A stretch of DNA of 23,808 nucleotides, taken from Thermodesulfobacteriota bacterium (GTDB lineage: Bacteria; Desulfobacterota; QYQD01). This document shows, in pieces, positions 1 through 6,688 of this stretch (position 1 is its first letter; every line of letters begins with the position of its first letter). The notes beneath the pieces were generated by a model that was given only the letters and a program-made list of their open reading frames with translations, did no database searches and was not told the DNA's origin. A program made the position numbers and the translations under genes. Location of the stretch: positions 1 to 23,808 of the forward strand of contig JASEGX010000006.1 of the NCBI GenBank assembly GCA_030017815.1, in the 5' to 3' direction.

Positions 1-35
1 CTTTCCCACTTATAAATCCCTGTCTCCTGTCCTAA

Positions 36-377
36 GAACCCAGACCACCTGTCTCTGAAATTTTAGAAAATACTGCCGATGACCTCGGTATGCAGTTTAT
101 CGTTCATACTTATGTCCGCCACATATGTCTGCGGACCTATACTGCCTATGGCTCTTATCGTAACGAAGCGTGTATTACTGAAATGGAATTATGTCCTTCC
201 CAAGGGTATGCCTTCATCCATATTGGAAATAATCTGTTTAGTCGGACGCTATTTGTCCTACCTCATAAGGTATATTGGCTTGAGGTTGAGGGTCTTGGGT
301 TACGTGTTGCTGGTTATGAGTTTTGTCCGGCCAATGAGACTGAAGCGCGCGTCCTATTCCTGACCTTGACTTCATGA
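36..377 (+). pseudogene. Unrecognised open frame without a usable start, possible gene remnant
   Basis: A reading frame is open from just after a TAA at 33-35 to a TGA or similar stop ending at 377. The only ATG inside it is at 90 and has no ribosome binding site in front of it. The predicted product (about 95 to 113 residues) is rich in Tyr, Leu and Val and ends shortly before the Thg1-like gene. I do not recognise a family. It may be the 3' remnant of a displaced gene, or simply non-coding. The frame contains the left copy of the 19-bp direct repeat. Nothing else could be assigned in positions 1-400. Confidence 0.2.
242..260 (+). repeat. Left copy of a 19-bp direct repeat flanking the accessory block
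   Basis: TCGGACGCTATTTGTCCTA here matches TCGGACGCTATCTGTCCTA at 5219-5237, 18 of 19 bases in the same orientation, 4977 bases apart. The two copies bracket the run of plus-strand nuclease and tRNA-repair genes. Whether this is a target-site duplication, an attachment-type repeat or chance cannot be settled here. Confidence 0.45.
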
Positions 378-400
378 TTGATTGCCTGGAGGTAACGAGT

Positions 401-1093
401 ATGCCAAATTCTAACGGTCAGGACCTGGCCACCAGAATGAAACAATATGAGAGGGCCTTTGAATACGTATTGCCTCGCCGGATTCCGGTAATAATCCGTA
501 TAGATGGCAGGGCCTTCCAGTCGTTGACCCGAAAGCTGTTCGGCAAGAAGTGGTCTATGGAGTTTGTCGAACAGATGATTGAAACCGCCTCCAGGGTCAT
601 GAAAGGCATGCAGGGTTGCGATTTCTGCTACTCGCAGTCTGACGAGATCAGCTTTCTCCTCACGGATTACAGGACGATAAAAACCGAGGCGTGGTTCGGA
701 TATGACGTCCGCAAACTCATTTCCATATCCGCATCGCTGCTTGGTTCGGTATTTTCAAGGCTTTCTGGTGTGGATGCCTGCTTCGACAGCCGCTGTTTTT
801 GTTTGCCGCAGGATGAAGTTTGCAACTACTTCATTTGGCGGCAGCGTGATGCCACACGGAATGCAATCCTGGCAGCCGGGCGGGAACACTTCTCCCACAA
901 GCAACTGCATCTGAAGAATGGCACGGACATCCGGGAGATGTTAATTCAGCATCATGGAATCAACTTTGAAGACTATCCAGTGGTAAGAAAAAGAGGTCTT
1001 TGTATTTGCAATGGCACTGTGGACTTTAACATCCCGGTTTTCAGTAAAGACCGGGACTATGTAGAACGGTTCGTGTATGTCAGAGAGGACTGA
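401..1093 (+). CDS. Thg1-like 3'-5' tRNA polymerase (TLP)
   Basis: The 230-residue product belongs to the tRNA-His guanylyltransferase superfamily, which adds nucleotides to RNA 5' ends in the 3'-to-5' direction. Visible hallmarks are IRIDGRAF (residues 32-39, metal-binding Asp35), CYSQSDEISF (residues 76-85, Asp81 and Glu82), and the KLISISASLLGS helix (105-116). The eukaryotic HINNLYN element is absent; the region reads WRQRDATRNAI (146-156), as in bacterial and archaeal Thg1-like proteins. These are known biochemically as template-dependent tRNA 5'-end repair enzymes. I chose ATG 401 over 374 because GGAGG at 388-392 lies 8 bases before it. The stop is 6 bases before the next gene, so the two are probably cotranscribed. 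Physiological substrate is unknown. Family assignment is firm; the repair role is inferred from relatives. Confidence 0.9.
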   Translation: MPNSNGQDLATRMKQYERAFEYVLPRRIPVIIRIDGRAFQSLTRKLFGKKWSMEFVEQMIETASRVMKGMQGCDFCYSQSDEISFLLTDYRTIKTEAWFGYDVRKLISISASLLGSVFSRLSGVDACFDSRCFCLPQDEVCNYFIWRQRDATRNAILAAGREHFSHKQLHLKNGTDIREMLIQHHGINFEDYPVVRKRGLCICNGTVDFNIPVFSKDRDYVERFVYVRED

Positions 1094-1099
1094 ATTGGT

Positions 1100-1390
1100 A
1101 TGGCTTCTTTTGAGGAACATTGTCAACGGTGCAAAGAAATTCTGGGGGAACCCTTTCCCAAGGTACATCTCTGGCTGGATGAATTCTTTATGAAATCGCC
1201 TTGGGGTAGTCGTCACCGGCATTTGCGCCACCATCGTAAAGGCATAGAAGAGGTCAGGCGTTTATGGGGCGATCGGGCTGCTCTTGCGGCTGAAATACAC
1301 ATCCGCCAGGACCTGGAAATGGAGGGCTGGCCCGAAGACCGGCCGATTCCGGAAGACAGCCAATCTTTTCATAAGGCCGGGTTGTGGTGA
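1100..1390 (+). CDS. Small conserved hypothetical protein, His/Arg-rich
   Basis: A 96-residue protein starting 6 bases after the Thg1-like gene, with no strong ribosome binding site, which suggests translational coupling. It has an N-terminal CQRC pair (residues 8-11), a VHLWLDEFF segment (22-30), and a histidine cluster HRHLRHHRKGIEE (39-51), followed by an acidic AEIHIRQDLE stretch. The pattern W/F-D-E then HR-x-LRHH-x-x-GI resembles, from memory, small DUF6915-type proteins of unknown function. The His cluster could bind a metal. No membrane segment or signal peptide is visible. I infer a function tied to the neighbouring tRNA enzyme from gene order only. Confidence 0.6.
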   Translation: MASFEEHCQRCKEILGEPFPKVHLWLDEFFMKSPWGSRHRHLRHHRKGIEEVRRLWGDRAALAAEIHIRQDLEMEGWPEDRPIPEDSQSFHKAGLW

Positions 1391-1487
1391 GGTTGGGGGC
1401 GAATGAATTTTAAAAGGTCGCATTTAAAACCGATAATTAGATTGTCAATTAAACCGTCCGGCATGGGCTGAGCAGAGGAGGCAAGTA

Positions 1488-2972
1488 ATGTCTATGAAAG
1501 CCAAAGAGCGCGCGTATCTTAGCAAATCTTTATTCATAAGGGGACTTCAGTGCCGCAAGTCCCTCTATCTGCACAAATTCCACCCGGAACTGAGAGATGA
1601 AGTCTCCGAGGCACAGGAGGCGCTGTTCCAGAGCGGCCACGAGGTTGGGGCTTACGCCCGGCAGCTCTTTCCGGGAGGGTTTGAGGTTCCGTATGAAAAC
1701 CTATCGATGGAAGAACAGCTCAATCTGACTGGAGAGAAGATCAAACGCAGCACCCGAATTCTTTATGAGCCGGCTTTCAGTTATGACAATGTATTCGTAA
1801 AAGCGGATATTCTGCGCAAGGCACGACGGGGTTGGGAACTATATGAGGTGAAGGGATCAACCGGGCTGAAAGAAGAGCACCTTAGCGATGTTGCCGTGCA
1901 GTACTATGTATTGAAGGGGGCCGGAATCCGCGTCAGCAAGGCCTCGGTCGTTTATCTCAACAAGCAATATGTAAGAAATGGCGACATAGACCCGTCCGCA
2001 CTCTTCGTTACCAAGGATGTCACCCAGGCGGTCCGGGACAAGCAGCGCTTTGTGACGGATGAGATCGCCAAAATGAGAAAGGCTCTTGGAAAGGGGGTTC
2101 CGGCCATCGACATCGGTGAGCGTTGCGAAGACCCTTACTATTGCGACTTCTATGAACATTGCTGGCAGCATATACCGGAATACTCTGTCTTCGACTTGGA
2201 TGGCCGCGGCCGGGTAAAGCCCTTCGACCTCTATCGGCAAGGAATAGTGGAACTCAGGGATGCCCCAAAGGAAATATTGTCCAAAAAACAAAATATCCAG
2301 CTAGAGTCCTTCCTGCAAAAGAAAAAGTATGTCAACAAGGCCGGACTGAAACAGTTTCTGGACTCACTCTGGTATCCGCTGTACTTCCTCGATTTTGAGA
2401 CGTTTTCCTGCGCCGTACCCGCCTTTAGCGGTACAAGGCCCTATCAGAACATCCCGCATCAATATTCACTTCATTACTTGAAGCGAAAGGGGGCGCGATT
2501 GGGGCACCGTGCGTTCCTGGCCGAGCCGAATATTGACCCACGGGAGGAACTGGCAGGAAATCTGGTCAACGAAATCCCCGATAATGCGTGTGTGCTGGCC
2601 TACCACGCCAGTTTTGAAATCGGAAGGCTGGAAGAACTTGCCGCCTCGTATCCCCGGTACCGCAAAAAGCTCCAAGGAATTGTTGAAAATGTAAGGGACC
2701 TGGAAGTCCCTTTCAGAAAGAAGGACGTGTACCACTGGAAGATGAAAGGACACTCTTCGCAAAAATGCGTCCTTCCGGCCCTGGTGCCGCAGTTAAGCTA
2801 TGAAGGGATGGAGATAAGCAATGGGGGCATGGCCGTGCAGGCGTATTTCAGGATGTGCGAATCTCAGGACCAATCAGAGATTAAAGCCATCCGCAAGGCC
2901 CTCCTCGACTATTGCAAGCTGGATACCTTGGGGATGGTGAGGATTTTGGAGAGGTTGAGGGAGATGGCTTAA
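1488..2972 (+). CDS. DUF2779 protein: Cas4-like PD-(D/E)XK nuclease plus RNase H-like domain
   Basis: The 494-residue product has two catalytic-looking parts. Residues about 15-230 resemble Cas4/AddB-type nucleases: Asp107 (VKADIL), Glu120-x-Lys122 (YEVKGS), Gln138-x-x-Tyr (VQYYVL), and four cysteines at 22, 213, 219 and 225 placed like the iron-sulfur ligands of that group. Residues about 296-490 look like a DnaQ-type exonuclease: FLDFETF (Asp302, Glu304), AYHASFEIGRL, and YCKLDTLGMV (Asp479). The second part corresponds to the DUF2779 family. AGAGGAGG at 1474-1481 sets the ATG at 1488. It follows the Thg1-like pair after a 97-base gap. Both active sites appear intact. Nucleic-acid cleavage or end-processing is inferred; the biological role is unknown. 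Confidence 0.85.
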   Translation: MSMKAKERAYLSKSLFIRGLQCRKSLYLHKFHPELRDEVSEAQEALFQSGHEVGAYARQLFPGGFEVPYENLSMEEQLNLTGEKIKRSTRILYEPAFSYDNVFVKADILRKARRGWELYEVKGSTGLKEEHLSDVAVQYYVLKGAGIRVSKASVVYLNKQYVRNGDIDPSALFVTKDVTQAVRDKQRFVTDEIAKMRKALGKGVPAIDIGERCEDPYYCDFYEHCWQHIPEYSVFDLDGRGRVKPFDLYRQGIVELRDAPKEILSKKQNIQLESFLQKKKYVNKAGLKQFLDSLWYPLYFLDFETFSCAVPAFSGTRPYQNIPHQYSLHYLKRKGARLGHRAFLAEPNIDPREELAGNLVNEIPDNACVLAYHASFEIGRLEELAASYPRYRKKLQGIVENVRDLEVPFRKKDVYHWKMKGHSSQKCVLPALVPQLSYEGMEISNGGMAVQAYFRMCESQDQSEIKAIRKALLDYCKLDTLGMVRILERLREMA

Positions 2973-2991
2973 CCACGAGGGTTTAAGTTTT
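2968..2991 (+). terminator. Weak hairpin overlapping the DUF2779 stop codon
   Basis: CTTAACC and GGTTTAAG pair with one bulged T across a 5-base loop and are followed by TTTT. The stem is short and A+T-rich, so termination would be partial at best. Confidence 0.25.
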
Positions 2992-3064
2992 GCACTGTAG
3001 AGACCGATAAAGACAAGTAAATTTGGACTACAATCCTTCGACTTTGCTAAATAAGGGGGGGTAT

Positions 3065-4021
3065 ATGCCAATAGACTGGTACATAATCAAAAAGGAGCAC
3101 GTAGAGGAAGCGTGTCGTCAATACGATCTTGGATGTCGCCCTACGCCAGAAGCAAAGAACACGTTTCTCCTTGTTAGGAAAGATAAATATCCAGCTAAGT
3201 TCATTTTGGGGTTGGCCTATGAAATGGCAGGAGGCCGCAAATTGAATCGAAGTGTGGATTATTCCGGCGGAGCACAAACAGTACAGATATTGAAGAAGTT
3301 AGGATTCTCAACTGAATACAAGGGGAGGATTGTTAAGGGAGCTTACACTGAGGAAGATATCGGAAAATGTAACGTGAGCTGTAAATGCGAATCTTCAAAA
3401 AAAGCAAGGCTGAATGCCAAACAACAGAAAATTGTGCTTAAGAAAATTCTAGAGAAACAATTTGGCAGCGTCGAATCCGAAAAAACATTTGATTGGTTGG
3501 TAGTGCCTGACGAATCATCCATGGATACTGTTTTGGCCAAAATATATAATGCCATAGGGCTATTTCGGGGTAATCACAATTTTGCTACACCGGGAGAACG
3601 ATTGAAATGTGACTTCTTCATCCCATCGAGAAATCTGATTATAGAATATGACGAACGCCAACATTTTAGCGAACTTAGAGCTATTTCGTTGGATCTCTAT
3701 CTCCCAGATATGTCCTTTTCATTCGACATTGAATGTTGGAAAAGAGAATGTCGCTCTATCAAGGCAAAAGATTCGGATAAAAGAGATCCATGCCGCGATG
3801 AAAAAAGAGCATTTTATGACAGTATCCGGGATATATTTGCCGCCCGTAATGGGGTGAACCTTGTGAGGATAAAACACGGTGACTACGATTGGGAAAAAAT
3901 GAGAGGGAAAGAGATAATTATGAGCCTTCTCGGTTCCCCGCCCATCCAAGGAGTAGCTCGGCCTCAATTCTCCAAAGAAGCAAATAATAGAGAGTGGACT
4001 ATGGCTGGTACAACATCTTAA
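3065..4021 (+). CDS. PD-(D/E)XK (Vsr/DUF559-like) nuclease with restriction-type head domain
   Basis: The 318-residue product begins with about 85 residues (YPAKFILGLAYEMAGGRKL, then YSGGAQTVQILKKLGF) resembling the N-terminal head domain seen in ScoMcrA-like and other HNH-type restriction enzymes. The middle holds a CNVSCKC cluster (102-108). The C-terminal half is a Vsr/DUF559-like nuclease fold: CDFFIP (Asp183), IIEYDERQHF (Glu194, Asp196, Gln199, His200), then a helix and VNLVRI (Arg268). The catalytic residues look intact. The alternative TTG at 3023 lacks a ribosome binding site; a seven-G run at 3055-3061 just before ATG 3065 favours the shorter form. The gene is visibly richer in A+T than flanking genes, suggesting transfer. 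Nuclease fold is well supported; a defence role is inferred from the domain pairing. Confidence 0.75.
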   Translation: MPIDWYIIKKEHVEEACRQYDLGCRPTPEAKNTFLLVRKDKYPAKFILGLAYEMAGGRKLNRSVDYSGGAQTVQILKKLGFSTEYKGRIVKGAYTEEDIGKCNVSCKCESSKKARLNAKQQKIVLKKILEKQFGSVESEKTFDWLVVPDESSMDTVLAKIYNAIGLFRGNHNFATPGERLKCDFFIPSRNLIIEYDERQHFSELRAISLDLYLPDMSFSFDIECWKRECRSIKAKDSDKRDPCRDEKRAFYDSIRDIFAARNGVNLVRIKHGDYDWEKMRGKEIIMSLLGSPPIQGVARPQFSKEANNREWTMAGTTS

Positions 4022-4084
4022 AGCAAAGTGCATAACTTCCGATAAGAAGGGCATTATTTAAGATGCCATAAGGAGGACAGAGAA

Positions 4085-5011
4085 ATGGTTGCGAACCGGA
4101 AAAGACTGGTAGTCCCAGAGACAAAGAAGCAGGCCAAGGCGGTTAAAGGTAAAGCGAAAACAGGCAATAAGTCAAAATCAAAAGATGTTGGACTCAAGCT
4201 CTCGTCTCGTTTGTTCTCGATACCCAAAAAGAGTCGCATACTGTTTGTTTCGTCAGCTAATTCCCAAGAAAGCCCCTCTAAAATCATATCGAATGTTGTG
4301 GAGAAAGCTAAGTCAGATGGCTGTCAGGTGGTCATACATGCAGGCTTATCCTTTAGAATAGCAGGAAGGGAATCGGCCGAATCTATTCTGAATACGATAG
4401 CTGAAAGGATTCGTGGGACAAAGGTGCGCCGATATCTTGCCGAACTGTATAACGATAAAAAAACATCTGATCCAGCCTACTACATAATTTCTCAGGACCT
4501 AAAAAAGATTTCCAAGGTAAAATGTCTCAAACAGCAGTTTTCGGAAAGCTCAAAGAGAGACGAGGCTCGGGCCTTTGCAAAAGCTCTAGGAACCTTGGAG
4601 CCAACAAGAATAGCGATGCCGAATGAATACCCTTGTCTCTTGTTGGTATGCGGAGAGAACAATCTTTTCAACAAAAAAAACCGGGGAGGTGGAGATTTCA
4701 TAGAGGATGAATCTCTTTCTCACGGAGTTCTGACGTCACTGAGGGAAATTCAGAAGAAACAATGGTGCATCATAAATCCTTCTCACAAGCCTTACAGAGG
4801 TAGGAAAACGGGTGAGGCAATAATGGCTTTCCATAAGACATGCTCAGAGAATAATAGGGTCAAATGCGTATTTGCTGTTAATAATCGAGGAAGCAGAGAA
4901 CCGTCTGAAGCCAATCAAACGGCCGTGTGGCAGAATGGCAGCCGTACGCAGGCACAGGTCGTGTATAATCACCGAGGCCTTTGTATGTATAGATTCGACC
5001 TTGCCTTCTAG
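4085..5011 (+). CDS. Unrecognised protein with Lys-rich N-terminus and nitrilase-like Cys motif
   Basis: The 308-residue product is separated from the nuclease gene by 63 bases and has its own AGGAGG (4071-4076). Residues 1-45 are highly basic and low in complexity (for example KKQAKAVKGKAKTGNKSKSK). From residue 51 an alpha/beta domain begins (RILFVSSAN, VVIHAGLSF). Near residue 184 there is CLLLVCGENN, which recalls the catalytic Cys-Gly-Glu-Asn of some nitrilases, followed by WCIINPSHKPYRGR (227-240) and VFAVNN (262-267). I could not find a convincing nitrilase first Glu, so the resemblance may be superficial. A role as partner or effector of the upstream nuclease is inferred from order and shared A+T-rich composition. 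Confidence 0.6.
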   Translation: MVANRKRLVVPETKKQAKAVKGKAKTGNKSKSKDVGLKLSSRLFSIPKKSRILFVSSANSQESPSKIISNVVEKAKSDGCQVVIHAGLSFRIAGRESAESILNTIAERIRGTKVRRYLAELYNDKKTSDPAYYIISQDLKKISKVKCLKQQFSESSKRDEARAFAKALGTLEPTRIAMPNEYPCLLLVCGENNLFNKKNRGGGDFIEDESLSHGVLTSLREIQKKQWCIINPSHKPYRGRKTGEAIMAFHKTCSENNRVKCVFAVNNRGSREPSEANQTAVWQNGSRTQAQVVYNHRGLCMYRFDLAF

Positions 5012-5287
5012 AATGGAGAGCGTGTACAGTCAGTGCTGAATTCATATACCCAGGGTTGAAAGTGATCGTGCTCAGTAAATCGTAAACGTTATCGCCCTTG
5101 AGGCTGTTGCGCAGTTTTTTGTTCATCAGGCGAATAGCCCCCACCGGACTTCTACGAGCTGCTATGCTAAATATTATTCTTTAATCTGCCCAAATAAGGC
5201 TTCAGAATATCTCTCGCCTCGGACGCTATCTGTCCTATGTCCTGTGTTATATTTATCCCGCCGACAAAATATTCCGGGGAGGGTTTT
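5012..5287. other. Intergenic stretch at the right edge of the accessory block
   Basis: No convincing gene on the plus strand. On the minus strand a frame is open from about 5144 downwards across this stretch (residues such as RLMNKKLRNSLKGDNVYDLL) and runs into the antisense of the preceding gene; it could be a remnant but no family is recognised. A second minus-strand frame ends at a TAG near 5170 and reads GQIASEARDILKPYLGRL before its stop. The right copy of the direct repeat lies at 5219-5237. Confidence 0.3.
5219..5237 (+). repeat. Right copy of the 19-bp direct repeat
   Basis: TCGGACGCTATCTGTCCTA differs from the copy at 242-260 at one base. It sits about 50 bases before the next gene, just outside the A+T-rich nuclease pair. 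Confidence 0.45.
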
Positions 5288-6046
5288 ATGATGCTGGGCA
5301 GAAGGGACTTTTTAAGGACTGTCGTAGGTGGCGGCCTTGCCTCTATTTTGAATTTCGACGTTGCAGGGGATATCCACGAAGGAAATCGTCCGGCCTCCAG
5401 GCAGATTTTAAGCTTCCTTAAAGAAGAGATATTTCCTGCGAACAGCAGGCCCTGGCTCCGGCGGTTTTTCTCTGAAGAGGCCCTGGACTGGGCGGTGGAA
5501 AACGGATTTTATGCTTACTGCATCTACACGGTAAGAACCAGCGAGATAAAACTCATACACGGGACCCTAGTGAACCCATCCGTCGTGGCCGACTGGAATG
5601 AGGGAAGAAACGCCTTCGCGCCTTATATTGAAAAGTACCATCCCCGGAGTTTTAAGGAGACGCTCTTTTATCTGGACCTTTATCCCCATAAGCCGGAAGA
5701 AATAATCAGCGGCTTTCACGCGGGCCGCTCAACCGTGGCCGGGGTTATTGAGTCGATGCTGAAAGATACCAGGGGAATCCTCCTCTGGCACCACCAACTG
5801 GAGGACGTAATCAACCTGTTCGTCCGGGACAGGACCGAAATTATGGCCCTCAGGAAGGGTATAAACGCAAAACGGCCCGAAGCTATCGAGTTTTTAACGC
5901 AGATCCATATCGAGAAAAATCTGACGCTCCTGGACTTCATCCAAAACCGGATGATCCGTGGTTACACCCGCCATCCCAACGTCACAGGAGCTTCTATACT
6001 TTATGAGTTGTTATGTTCAGCAGAGGGCAATTTCGCAAGCGGTTAA
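5288..6046 (+). CDS. Hypothetical protein with twin-arginine-type N-terminus
   Basis: The product is 252 residues from ATG 5288 (251 from the adjacent ATG at 5291). GGAGGG at 5278-5283 supports one of these two starts over the ATG at 5237. The N-terminus reads MLGRRDFLRTVVGGGLAS: a twin-arginine R-R-D-F-L motif followed by a short hydrophobic stretch, so export by the Tat system is likely. The remainder is soluble and aromatic-rich, with a WHHQLEDVINLF segment and many Glu, Arg and Lys residues. I do not recognise the family and assign no activity. It stands alone, 275 bases after the nuclease pair and outside the repeat, with normal base composition. Confidence 0.65.
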   Translation: MMLGRRDFLRTVVGGGLASILNFDVAGDIHEGNRPASRQILSFLKEEIFPANSRPWLRRFFSEEALDWAVENGFYAYCIYTVRTSEIKLIHGTLVNPSVVADWNEGRNAFAPYIEKYHPRSFKETLFYLDLYPHKPEEIISGFHAGRSTVAGVIESMLKDTRGILLWHHQLEDVINLFVRDRTEIMALRKGINAKRPEAIEFLTQIHIEKNLTLLDFIQNRMIRGYTRHPNVTGASILYELLCSAEGNFASG

Positions 6047-6191
6047 AGCTGACTCTCTTTGGAGCCATTTTTGTCATCGTGAAACAAATTTTGTAAGGCG
6101 TTTCACCTGAAAATCCCAAATCTTTGGTTTTGAAAACCCCGTGATTTGTTCATTGCGACAAATTCGTTATGAATAATATTGAATGCAGGGC

Positions 6192-6224
6192 TTAGGACGA
6201 GAATCGAAAGAACCTGTATTTCAC
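6192..6224 (-). pseudogene. Possible truncated toxin start overlapping the antitoxin stop
   Basis: A GTG at 6224-6222 overlaps the antitoxin stop codon (GTGA). It opens a frame reading VKYRFFRFSS, then meets TAA at 6194-6192. The position and the VKYR opening resemble the start of RelE-type toxins, which usually overlap their antitoxin gene this way. Only 10 codons remain, and the following 150 bases show no recognisable continuation. This is an inference from layout. Confidence 0.25.
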
Positions 6225-6421
6225 CCGCCGAAGACCTCAGCATGAGTCTTCACCCGTCCAGCCTTGTAATCGGCCCTTGCCTCTTTGATACTTTCCAGAT
6301 ATTCAGGAGATGTGGCAGCCAGAAGATCTTCCAGAAAGGCATCCCGTTCCCTTTTTTTCATCCTCCTTACGGCCTGAATAACCTCTTCTGGCTTGATCTC
6401 CATCTTTATACCCGTCCGCAT
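6221..6421 (-). CDS. Orphan type II antitoxin-like protein
   Basis: The 66-residue product (MRTGIKMEIKPEEVIQAV at the start; EARADYKAGRVKTHAEVFGG at the end) has the charged helical make-up and C-terminal ADYKAGRVKTHxEVFG pattern common in small RelB/Phd-like antitoxins. GAGG lies 7 bases before ATG 6421, so I prefer that start over the internal Met. An intact toxin gene is not found on either side: downstream there are only 174 bases before the convergent Tat-signal gene. It may therefore be a relic or serve as a free-standing regulator. Two inverted repeats lie upstream (6497-6518 and 6533-6566). Confidence 0.65.
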   Translation of the reverse strand: MRTGIKMEIKPEEVIQAVRRMKKRERDAFLEDLLAATSPEYLESIKEARADYKAGRVKTHAEVFGG

Positions 6422-6496
6422 ATCGTCACCTCTATCTCCTGACTTCTGATATTGATGATTACTTCTCTTTGAGGCTTATCGAGTTAATAAGGATCC

Positions 6497-6518
6497 TTAG
6501 AACTTCGATTTGTTCTAA
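6497..6518. promoter_or_regulatory. Inverted repeat TTAGAAC-N8-GTTCTAA
   Basis: Seven-base perfect arms (6497-6503 and 6512-6518) with an 8-base spacer lie about 76 bases upstream of the antitoxin-like gene. The geometry suits a dimeric regulator, possibly the antitoxin itself. Function is inferred. Confidence 0.35.
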
Positions 6519-6532
6519 TCTTACGGCTTCTG

Positions 6533-6566
6533 AGACCGGAATTCAATGATAATCTGGCACCGGTCT
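6533..6566. promoter_or_regulatory. Inverted repeat AGACCGG-N20-CCGGTCT
   Basis: Perfect 7-base arms at 6533-6539 and 6560-6566, in the same intergenic space between the antitoxin-like gene and the HAD gene. No T-run follows on either strand, so a protein-binding site is more likely than a terminator. Confidence 0.3.
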
Positions 6567-6688
6567 AGTTCCCACGATTTTTATTGTCCTAAGGCAAAAT
6601 TGATTGTAGAACTAAGTAGCGGTCAGCATTAGAAGCTATACATTGTGGTCAGGTTTCGGCAATACGATATGATGAAAAGGGATAACGC

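Noticed and set aside
1857..2291. 144-residue minus-strand frame inside the DUF2779 gene
   Set aside because: The plus-strand gene has intact motifs and a strong ribosome binding site; the antisense frame has neither.
6553..6572. TGGCAC-containing stretch as a sigma-54 promoter
   Set aside because: No TTGC element at the required spacing.
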